From Sperchopsis tessellata (lineage: Eukaryota; Arthropoda; Insecta; Coleoptera; Hydrophilidae): a stretch of 35,783 bases of DNA. The notes beneath the pieces were generated by a model that did no database searches, was not told where the DNA came from, and worked only from the letters and a program-made list of their open reading frames with translations. Every line of letters begins with the position of its first letter. Positions within the stretch are counted from its first letter, which is position 1. A program made the translations under genes and the position numbers. The stretch spans positions 1 to 35,783 of the forward strand of contig JAWQRN010000156.1 in NCBI GenBank assembly GCA_033557685.1, in the 5' to 3' direction. This document shows positions 13,901-21,800 of this stretch, in pieces.

Positions 13901-16900
13901 GGTAATAAACACGCCCCTACTAATAATGTTATCATATATTTAAAGAAGTTTCAAATAAATACTATCTACGTAGGTACCTATTTGCTAATTTTATAAAACC
14001 CACCCTTTTACCTGTTTTTATTGCTTTGTATTTTTCGTAAATAGCTCGTCGTGAAACAGAATTTTCATTTCCTTACTAATCAGTACCTAAAGTTGTAAGG
14101 TGTTTTAGTATCCCACGGAGTTAACAAATTTATTGAAACAAAAAAAAATTGTGTTTTATGTAGTTATGGAATCAAAATATTCAATCGGTAAGTAGTTTCC
14201 TACTTCTTATTCATTAATACTATCTGCTGCACATATTTTTAATGCAATTTTGTAAACTATCATCCCATGGGTAGAGAAATTATTGTTTTGTGGTATGGAT
14301 CGGAACCATAATTGTTATTCTAAACTCATTTATATAAGTTTTTGCTTGATCTTATCTGCTCTGTTTGCAATTCAAATTTTTCATACACTAGATGGACAAG
14401 TGATTGATCAACTTTTAGTTATACTGATGTGATAGCTAATAACATTTTTTTATAGGATTAGGGTTTAGTGTCGAATTCGGACGCTTAGTTAATGTCTGTC
14501 ATTTGTACCAACTGATTCCCTAGCACTAGCTCAGGACTACAATGGTGTGTAAGCTAAAAGTAATGTAGTTATACATAAAATACGACATTTTGTAATATCT
14601 GACATATGCACACAAAGTCTAACAATGCCACCTCCTTAATATTTTCTCACTTTTTAACATTTAAGATACATCGTAAAAACCTAAATCCTGATTTACTAAA
14701 TATCTGATGTCATTTGGTGCATTCAATTTACCAACTCGGGCACGGCCTTATGCAGTGTTCGATTTGTAAAATCTAGATTTTACGATTTAGTGCAGATGTT
14801 GAATTCGGTCGCTGAATTAATGCCATCGTGTGTCATTTGTACCAGCTGTTCCATAACAGTAGCTCAGGACTACAATATTGAGTAAGCTGTGGATAAATGC
14901 ATATACTTCAACCATCTACAGTTATGTATTAAACGAATATATTAATTAAAGTAGAAATGTAATTCATTTACGCATAAAATACGACATTCTGTAATGAAAT
15001 ATTCTTACAATATTTAGAATTTAGGTTACAAAAAAACGTAATTACAAAATCCAAACATAATAAGTTCATGGCGTCATTTAGTACACTAATTGTATACAGC
15101 ACTAACTCCGTGTTTCTCTACGACGCCTTAGGCGTGCCTTGAACCTTAAGCTCAGTCAGAAATATGTCAGTAAATATATAGAATAATGTATATATATAGT
15201 GGTAAATTTAGAATACTAAATACATTTAGTTTACCGATTTAGTAGAATATAATTTAGCATTTAGGTGTTTATGATGTCCCTAAATGCTAAATAGTGTAAA
15301 AATATCAAGTTGCCAAATTCTAATACAAATGAATTTGTTTTGATTTGGCAAACCTACGTCAAATAAATGTATTTTTTGTGTAAACATTACTTGAACTACA
15401 TTATCTCGTAACCTTAAACCGCAATTATCCATAGCTTGCACAAAATTGTAGTTTTGCAACAATTTGGATATTTGACTATCCGAATTCGACATATACTTTA
15501 TTTGCTAATTTCTAAGATCTAAATTTGCCAATTCGGACATGACCTTAGGTATAATGGATAATTAAAAACCTTCAGACATTTTGGCAACGGAAGCGGCTGT
15601 AAGTAACGACTTGGAAAAGTTTATCATTATAAAGACTGCATACTTAGTCTTCAAAAAAAAAAATGAATTTGATGACTCAAGTTTGTCAGAACAAAGTTTG
15701 ATCAAAAATGACCTAAAATTAATTCATACTCTTGCCCTTATTCTCTTATTATCATCTGCACCCTCCAATATTTATATTCGTTCCAAATTAAATTAAGAAA
15801 CTCAAATTTTCAAACTTGATGGCGTCGAGTCTGTTAATGGCAAAATTTTAAAAATACCCCCTATACTTACATGCTTACGCAGTATCACGTAGTGCCAATA
15901 AAATAACCGTTACACTTAGATTTAGTTCTGAAGGTTATTTTATGGCCTTCACCTAAAAATCTAAGGGAATATAAAAGTTTAAACAGAGATTTGGGGGTAT
16001 TTTTCAGGATCAACCCTATTAAATCGATGAAACTTTGCTTAAACTGTGATCAAGTGCTTTACAAAGAATGCCAAACTTAAAACTAACTAAATAACTTTAA
16101 ATTGCATACCAAAGAAACCAACGTTTGATTTTTAAAAAATTGGAAGTACATAATTCGATATAGCAGTTTATAACAAACAACTATGGAGATTTTATTCTAC
16201 AACTTGAATATATATAAGCTGAGTTCTCGTTACTAACACCCAGCTAAGAACTCTGCTTTGAATTATAGCATAATTTCTTCTCTAAAAAGAAGAGTACCAG
16301 TAGAAAGAATGCAGCTATAAAAATTTGAGATATAAGTTTGCCAAAAAACATTCTTTAATATCATATTAAATATAATAGACTACCACCGTTATTATCTATA
16401 TGAATGTTGTTTCTGAGTAGAAACCTTGTAGAAGCTCTCATAAGTGCCGATTTTCTTCCATTATTACAAGGGACATTTTCAAGGTAAGTGATGTTCTTTG
16501 CAACAGTAGACGAAACTTCGGAACTTATTTGAGCCACTACAAGGTTTCCACCCAGAAACAACATTCATATTCTTGAATGTCCTTCTTATTTCATGCATAG
16601 TCGCTAAAAGACATTTAGGTACTCCACGTATGCCTCAAATAAATAGTGAAAGTGATCGAGTGAGTAATAAATAAGAGGGAAAGTTAATCGCTATTAAGGA
16701 ATTTATTGTAAATTTAAAGGAACAAAAGCGCAATTACTATTATCCAATAGTTAAAATGAAGGGGTCTTCATTTCAAGGGATTTTTTCAAAATTGTATAAT
16801 ATTGGCATTGTAATGTAATGTAATGTAACACATATCTATTCCAAAATATATGGAACTTATGGAAAACATAAAATCCTTGCAAGATAACGATAAGAAAAAC

Positions 16901-18557
16901 TATTTAATAATAGAAAAGAGGGTGAGCAAACTAACAGTAGATGCATTTTTCAATTAGTTATGTGATACTGACACGAAACTACTGCGGAACCTCTACGCCA
17001 TTGAAAAATACCCGAATCTGCAATCGAATGTAGTAGAGCAAAGACCCAGACGCTTCCGCATCTCTAACCGCCTTGAAAGTTCTCCCTTCTAAATCAGCGG
17101 AGTCCCAAACGTTTCAGTGGAAATCTTTAAGGCGGTATACAAACAACTAATCCCACTACGCAGTTCGGAAGAAGTTATACAGAAGCGCGAAGCATCAGAC
17201 GATTAATATACCCGCTACAACTACCGTTATATACAAAAACTGTAGTTTATTATAGTGTTGAAGTAAACTAAGAACTTTAAAAATAAATACACTTTAAATT
17301 TTTTGAGTCATTATTTGTGAACCCAGTAAAAATATTATAATACCTATAACTTTACAATCATATAGGGTACTTCCATGGTCAAAATTTCGTCTGAAAATAT
17401 CCTTATCTGCACGTGGATGGAGCATGAACACAACAATGAATCCACTAAACTCTATTCAACATTACTGCATTGTCTTTCAGAAACCGATCTGTCTTCATAT
17501 TAAGTCATCATACTTTTTGTTGATGGATGTGTAGGACAAAATTGCAACTCAACTATGATAGGCATATACTCCTACCTTTTATTAATGCTCCACCTAATAT
17601 TATAAGAATTGAATTAGTGTTTCCTGTTCAGAACATTCCTTTTTAACCCCCGAATAATGTTGGGGAAATGGAAATTATTTTTGAAAATATACCTCTATAC
17701 ATACATATCAACAGTCACTAAATCGTAGAACATTCGTAAATATATTTTATTTAATACAGTGCATTGTATTGGAATTGGGCACAGATTTTCCGGCTATGGA
17801 TTGCAAAACAGGTGTTAGGAAGTATTTTAAACCGATGGCATCATGGCATTTCAAGATCGTATATGCTAAAAGGTTCTTAATAACCAAACACCGCAGCGAA
17901 AATATCACGTTTCGAGGAGGAATTTTAAACAATTCAGATACTGCAGAATCGAAATCCATTAAAAAGGAAAATAAACTTGATTATTTTCTACCAATATAAT
18001 TCAAATGGAAGATCAGTTATTAGAGAAATAATTAGGAAATGAACGGCGATAACGAGAAGATCAATCATTTTCACGTTTTTCTCTATCATGTAGAAGATGG
18101 ACAATGCAAGTTTTGCTTTCACACTCCTGTTGTAATATTGGCATAGTAAGAACGGATCATAATAGAAACAAAGTTTGAGTGATACTTATATTAAATGAAT
18201 TTGCCCAATGACCATTAGGTTCAATAATAATACAATTTCAGATAATTTAAATGCAGTAAAAATTAGTTGCCAACAACTCAATTAATTTGTTACTTAAACA
18301 AAGTTTTTAATTGTTTTTGCGGGAACTATGCTAAATACCTACCAATAGTGGCACTGAAGCATAATTTTCTCGCCTACAGTTGCTTCAACCACGTTGTAGA
18401 GATCGCCTTTTTCAGATGCAATTTTCCTATTCCTTTCTCTGCAGCTAATTTCAGTCTCAACTTTATTGCTATCGTCTTGTAGAGTGCTTAATTTTAATGA
18501 CATTGATAAATATATCAGGCTGATAAGCAGAGATTCCGCTCTGAGATTATTAAACAT
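3342..18557 (-). CDS. FAM187-like protein: two Ig domains, single-pass membrane protein (7 exons)
   Basis: I joined seven minus-strand exons by GT-AG sites: 18557-18343, 10619-10384, 6726-6461, 6252-6090, 6034-5929, 5857-5619 and 3496-3342. They sum to 1380 nt, 459 codons plus TAA, with every phase matching. Residues 1 to about 27 look like a signal peptide. Ig domain 1 has Cys69, Trp83 and Cys133 (DLGMYYC). A middle module, WDHWGACETCG...GFC at 207-231, matches the W-x-x-C-x-x-C-G...GLC module of vertebrate FAM187. Residues 240-293 hold a second Cys-rich piece ending VERCDGIC. Ig domain 2 has Cys327, Trp338 and Cys385 (EEGNYTC). A membrane helix spans about 414-436, with a short charged tail ending DEDDLI. 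Human FAM187A has the same order and about 413 residues. Function is not established to my knowledge. The start is the first Met before the hydrophobic run; an extra 5' exon cannot be excluded. The family name rests on my reading of motifs, not a search. Confidence 0.8.
3497..5618 (-). other. Intron 6 of the FAM187-like gene
   Basis: This 2122-nt intron contains the mariner-like relic at 4655-5290. The rest (3501-4650) is plain AT-rich sequence in which I see no gene. Confidence 0.6.
4655..5290 (-). pseudogene. Degraded mariner/Tc1-like transposase in intron
   Basis: Minus-strand pieces in several frames match a DDE transposase. A helix-turn-helix end, AIPKKVTV, is at about 5200. KVLWTDES (first catalytic Asp) is at about 5000. 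IILMKDGAP (second Asp) is at about 4805. FPDINPAGFWFWG (third acidic site region) is at about 4690-4660. The order and spacing fit the family with MQDGAPPH and SPDINPCDFWLWG motifs. Frameshifts and stops interrupt it, and no clear inverted termini were seen. Confidence 0.75.
5619..5857 (-). CDS. FAM187-like exon 6: Ig domain 2
   Basis: The acceptor is TTTTTAAG and the donor is GTATTA, with 239 nt between. It encodes VVEWSRNGKLL (Ig core Trp), an acidic-proline loop, then LYLHEVSAREEGNYTC and a final beta strand. It follows the preceding exon's CP with a split Glu codon. Confidence 0.82.
5929..6034 (-). CDS. FAM187-like exon 5: entry to Ig domain 2
   Basis: The acceptor is TTCTAG and the donor is GTGAGT, with 106 nt between. 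It encodes AEGVYRGWKT through LTIICP and gives the first Cys of Ig domain 2. It is flanked by introns of only 55 and 71 nt, typical insect minimum-size introns. Confidence 0.72.
6090..6252 (-). CDS. FAM187-like exon 4: Cys-rich linker
   Basis: The acceptor is ACTTTAG and the donor is GTAATC, with 163 nt between. It encodes 54 residues with Cys in VSCKS, KLCPA and VERCDGICNP. The last corresponds to the RSCLVPC-like segment of vertebrate FAM187. The frame is open only in this phase, which the flanking exons require. Confidence 0.72.
6461..6726 (-). CDS. FAM187-like exon 3: inter-domain module with WGxCxxCG
   Basis: The acceptor is ATTAG and the donor is GTAAGT, with 266 nt between. It encodes DVNLTYETGN, then TTWDHWGACETCGRPQG, a basic run, and EGFCRLK. 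The W-x-x-C-x-x-C-G...G-x-C pattern is what ties the gene to FAM187. Confidence 0.8.
8379..8596. repeat. Two diverged direct repeats of about 95 bp
   Basis: Units 8379-8471 and 8501-8596 both begin GATTTTGTTTTTATGT and both end AGTTCCCACGTTC. The middles are related (GCAGTAATATTGGGCGC versus GCGATAATACTGATCGT). About 30 bp separates them. It could be part of an unrecognised transposon or a short satellite. Confidence 0.6.
9689..9721. repeat. (TA)n microsatellite
   Basis: An uninterrupted run of about 16 TA units inside a FAM187-like intron. Confidence 0.95.
10384..10619 (-). CDS. FAM187-like exon 2: body of Ig domain 1
   Basis: The acceptor is TTTTTAG and the donor is GTACGT, with 236 nt between. 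It supplies the Ig core Trp (NWYK) and the DDLGMYYC motif carrying the second disulfide Cys. N-glycosylation sequons occur at NLT, NIS and NLT. Confidence 0.78.
10861..10903. repeat. (TA)n microsatellite
   Basis: About 21 AT units without interruption. Confidence 0.95.
11447..12500 (-). mobile_element. Decayed mariner element (cecropia/SETMAR-like)
   Basis: The plus-strand left end TTGGGTTACCCAAAAAGTAA and the right end, read on the minus strand as TCTGGCTGCCCAAAACAGTT, form imperfect terminal inverted repeats of a mariner. Between them, minus-strand pieces in several frames read KQHFRHILLQYF and VCDVYGKDALNLRQCQIWF. They then read a damaged catalytic region (NVVNWIN) and SSDLAPSDYHLFRSLQKAF, followed by FTADEIIKSFLELLF. 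SPDLAPSDYHLFRSL is diagnostic of the mariner D34D block. Many frameshifts and stops make it inactive, and the target TA is no longer clear. It sits in intron 1 of the FAM187-like gene. Confidence 0.85.
12741..13171. repeat. Candidate 431-bp MITE-like element
   Basis: The left end TAGGAGGTGCTATTAAA is roughly the inverse of the right end, which reads TAGGAGGGGGTCAATAA on the minus strand. The interior is AT-rich and non-coding, and includes a phrase (GATGCACCCTG) like those in insect interspersed repeats. TA-rich flanks prevent a clear target-site duplication. The termini are short, so the boundary is tentative. Confidence 0.35.
14464..14596. repeat. Interspersed repeat copy A
   Basis: It shares an ordered series of blocks with 14785-14995: GAATTCGG, GTCATTTGTACCA, AGCTCAGGACTACAAT, GTAAGCT and CATAAAATACGACATT. 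It is unlike any family I can name. Confidence 0.65.
14785..14995. repeat. Interspersed repeat copy B, with an internal insertion
   Basis: It carries the same block order as copy A at 14464-14596, in the same orientation, but with about 60 extra bases between GTAAGCT and the CATAAAATACGACATT block. Related short pieces lie nearby: TTACCAACTCGGGCACGGCC at about 14729 and TTGCCAATTCGGACATGACC at about 15523. This suggests that the whole 14.46-15.55 kb stretch is made from one repeat family. Confidence 0.6.
16398..16570. repeat. 34-bp inverted repeat flanking a 105-bp spacer
   Basis: Arm 16398-16431 starts ATATGAATGTTGTTTCTG. Arm 16537-16570 is its reverse complement with two mismatches (GAGTAG versus GGGTGG in the middle). 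The spacer is non-repetitive. It could be a small foldback transposon or a recent inverted duplication. Confidence 0.8.
16800..16830. repeat. Short (TAATG)n run
   Basis: GTAATG is repeated about three times in tandem. Confidence 0.6.
16930..17220. other. GC-richer island of unknown origin
   Basis: Base composition is visibly less AT-rich than the rest of the intron. The plus strand has broken coding-like stretches (LYAIEKYPNLQSNVVEQRP, then RRFRISNRLESS). It looks like a remnant of a foreign coding sequence, perhaps a retroelement gag or a pseudogene. I do not recognise it. Confidence 0.3.
18343..18557 (-). CDS. FAM187-like exon 1: signal peptide and start of Ig domain 1
   Basis: It encodes 71 residues plus 2 nt. 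It has an N-terminal hydrophobic run (LLISLIYLSMSLKL) and ends at LQCHY with donor GTAGGT. The next codon is split TG|T, a Cys, giving CHYC in the spliced product; vertebrate FAM187A has a comparable Cys-His-Cys. Confidence 0.75.
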
Positions 18558-18867
18558 AACATCCAAACAATCGATGCAGTTCCAAATTCAACTGTTTGCA
18601 AGGCGGGACAACACTTGGACTTGCGCAACACACAGGCTGGTTTTTGTCCTCTTTTAAATTTAAAAAAATCATCAATATTGATAACAATATAATAGTCAAA
18701 TTAATGAGACAAGAAGACAGTGTCAACTCTAACTCATTAGTTTTGTAGAGAAAGCGTGATATTCTTACCGAAATACACGCTTCTTTCTTAAAACCAGCTA
18801 TTTTTAGTAGTATAGAAGTTTGGTGATACGCGCTTCTCTCCCAGAATTCCACACGAGCAATGTCAAA
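18558..18867. promoter_or_regulatory. Putative bidirectional promoter between FAM187-like and LIN-9
   Basis: Only about 310 bp separate the two divergent start codons, so both 5' UTRs and core promoters must overlap or lie in this span, unless the FAM187-like gene has an unseen 5' exon. I see no convincing TATA box. Minus-strand open frame 18852-18550 overlaps the span but has no family resemblance and ends in a stop before the FAM187-like start. Confidence 0.5.
18860..18862 (+). promoter_or_regulatory. Upstream ATG overlapping the LIN-9 start
   Basis: An ATG lies 8 nt before the LIN-9 ATG in another frame. After splicing it would encode 16 residues ending at TAG 21497-21499, inside exon 2. 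It has G at -3 and T at +4, a weaker context than the main start. Confidence 0.5.
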
Positions 18868-18886
18868 ATGGCGGACACAATTGAAA
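18868..18886 (+). CDS. lin-9: LIN-9 exon 1 (19-nt coding part)
   Basis: It encodes MADTIE and the first base of a Thr codon, followed by donor GTGAGT. It was too short to show as an open frame, but the exon 2 frame runs open back to its acceptor without a start, so an upstream coding exon is required. Confidence 0.85.
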
Positions 18887-21800
18887 GTGAGTTTTATTAA
18901 GAATTATTTTGCTTTATTTCCTAGGTTACTTTAGTTTTTGCACAAATCTTGCATTCGGTGTATTATTTTTTATGCGTGAATGGTAGGTAGTGTATTCAAC
19001 AAATTTACCTTGGGTCAATTGGCTGTTATTTCGTTTATAGAATTTATGATAGTGATAGGTTCAAATTTGAAAATGGTGCAATGCCAAATTCAAATTGAGC
19101 ACTTGTAAATATTTTCGGAATTGTGTTATCACTCACTTGTTTCTTTTAGTGCATAGCAGTTAATATTGAATGTCAACAAGTAATCCTATTAACATTGATT
19201 TGTATTATTTTTTGGTTATCTGTTATGTTGGCTTGTATACACAAAATTTGATCATGAATTGTTTCATATTACACACACTGTTTACATAAACATTCGAATG
19301 TTTGTGAATTGTGGTAGTTTGATTACCCTTAGTAATAGATAATATACCTCAGTTTAGCAGTTGTTTCGTGATAATAACATGTTATATTATAAAATATAAT
19401 TGGGTTAGGTGAACCTATAAACAAAATACAAATCAAATCTACATATGTTAATAATGTTGTGTGCCATTGTGACTAACTATTGAACAATATCTTTCATCGA
19501 TAATTTAAACACTTGTGCGTTATGCTTAAACATGTGCAGCTCCATACATGGACAGATCGTGAATGTAAGAGCTAGATACCTAATTGATTTATATTTTACT
19601 TGTATTATGTAACTTCAACAAATAATATTGTTATACATTCCTAGTAGATTATGTTGTTTTTTTTTTGTTAAAAATGTTATGTTATTATAAATCTTTGGCT
19701 GTTGGTCTGTATCCTTGGCATTTTTAAAGTACATACAATTCCTTTAGTTCTTCTTACAAGAAATATGACAACTTGCTCTATAGCATACATATTATTACAT
19801 CCTGTGTCCTAATTTAAAACAATATTGTATAATATTTTGTCATCATAATATCTAAGGAAAATTATTTTGAAATGTTAGCTAATATAAAAATTTTCTTGAA
19901 GTTCAAACCATTTCATTAATTTATTTAAATTATTGTTTATCATTGCTTTGGCGTATTGTTCTGTATTTTATTAGTTCTAGCTAAATTAACTTCATTGTTT
20001 CTTGTAATGGAATCTAGTTGTAATATATTACCCGATAAACTTGTAATATGGATGATTTTTAAAAAGTTTGTTTATGATTTTTATTATATTACTTGCCTTT
20101 ATTTTTGCATCTTGTTTATACTTTTAAATTATTATTGACATTTTTTTCTTTAAAGTCAATATAACTAGCTACAGACCAGCATTAATTTTTGTCAATCATT
20201 CCACTTAGAAGAAAGGGGTGTAGTGTTCAAACCTGGGATTAATAATTTATGCAAGCATTGTTCTATGATATTTACCACCGTGCAATAACGACAACCCATC
20301 GTTCACAGTGTCAATACTTAAAATCTCATACCATCATTAAAAATTTGAACTTTATCTGTGGTACTATCGTGTTAACGCACAGTTGTCCAACCAGTTTGTC
20401 ATGTTACTAACTCATGAAGAATTACTATCATCCTGTAGCGGATAATTAGAAGAATATAATGTCTCCTATTTATGTAAAATATTAGATATATTTGTATGTT
20501 ACAGCTTAAACAAAATATAATAAAATAAATATTTTTTGTAAAAATATAAATATTTTTTGTAAAAATAATTATGTTCGAGTTGACTGTTTTCAGATCAATG
20601 TCACTATCAAACTTTTTTTTAGCCTCATATTTAGACCTAGACAATATTCCAATTTGCAAACGATTTTTCGCATATCCAACAATATAGTTTAGTTGAGACC
20701 AAAATAATTTTAGATACCTATATACAACATATTCAGATAAAAGTATAATGTAACAGTATAAATCTTTAAAATCCAGAGTTCAAACCTTAAGTTGAATGAG
20801 TCTATGAAAAAATGATACCGTACTAAATGACTACTAATTTTGTACAAATACCGTGAATAGAAGTTAGCCAGTTTGTAACATTTCAGTTAGTACTACAAGA
20901 ATTGTCACTTTACAAAATAATGCCAAATCTGATGAAGTAATGTATTAATATTTCGCTGGAAGCAACTATAGAATAATATGTTGGACAGTTTGAATTAGCA
21001 TCATTTTAAATTTCCTTGGGGTCCCAACCAATGAATGCTTCATTTATCTTCCTTGTCTCAATAATAAGTTTTCGATGTTTTCTCATCCATTACTTGTGAA
21101 GGAGGAAACCAATTGGAATTGGGCAAATACATATATGCCTACTTTCTAGCAAATCTGTATGTACACAGACATGGCAGAAAAGTGTACCCTCACCATACAC
21201 CCGAATATATACAGATTAAAAAATGTATATCTGAAAAAAGGATTGGTAACGTATTTGTGGTAATCAGGTTTGTCATTATTCATTGAAATTAATTTTTATG
21301 CTAACTGAAATATTAGATAGTTTTACTTATTAAATAGTTTAGCTGGTGATATCTGCATCATCCAGTAGAGTTTAAACTTACAGTCAATTAAAATTAGCCA
21401 CATTTCGTAGATTATAACCTAAATATTTACATCCATAATATTAGTATGAGTTCTAATGTTATCTTTTATTTTTAGCCGAATCTGCTGCCGCGCTGCTAGA
21501 ATTCAAAAATGGTGGAAAAATTATTGATGAAGTTAAAGTGAAAGAGGAGGTAATGGAAGATGATGACGATCACATGGATGATGAGGATGAGCATCTTCAG
21601 CTGGGACCAGCCGCTCTTGGACTGCAGCGTGTTGGAACACCTGCTCCTCCAAAACCAGTATCTAATTCACCCATGCCTGTTCTGAATGCTAGGGGTATGC
21701 CTGCTAGGATTCGCAAAAAGAATAGGCTATTTTTTGATGATGACATAGTTAACACTCCCCATCATAGAGTACCTTCCGCCAAGAAACAAAAAGTTACACC

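Larger units (their letters stand above)
10620..18342 (-). other. Intron 1 of the FAM187-like gene
   Basis: This 7723-nt intron is the main transposon sink of the gene. It holds a TA microsatellite, a mariner relic, a candidate MITE, a family of direct repeats and a 34-bp inverted repeat. Stretches with nothing I can name are 10904-11446, 13172-14460, 15553-16397 and 17250-18342. Open frames at 13234-13500 and 17769-17999 show no domain. Confidence 0.6.

Noticed and set aside
15120..15145. GACGCCTTAGGCGTGCC palindrome as a possible tRNA or terminator stem
   Set aside because: No cloverleaf, no A/B box pair, no T-run; treated as a chance short palindrome.
17769..17999. 76-codon plus-strand frame
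   Set aside because: No recognisable domain, and the opposite strand is equally open, so coding is not supported.
18550..18852. 100-codon minus-strand frame with a hydrophobic segment, upstream of FAM187-like exon 1
   Set aside because: Out of frame with the FAM187-like exon, ends in a stop, no family resemblance; more likely promoter or UTR sequence.
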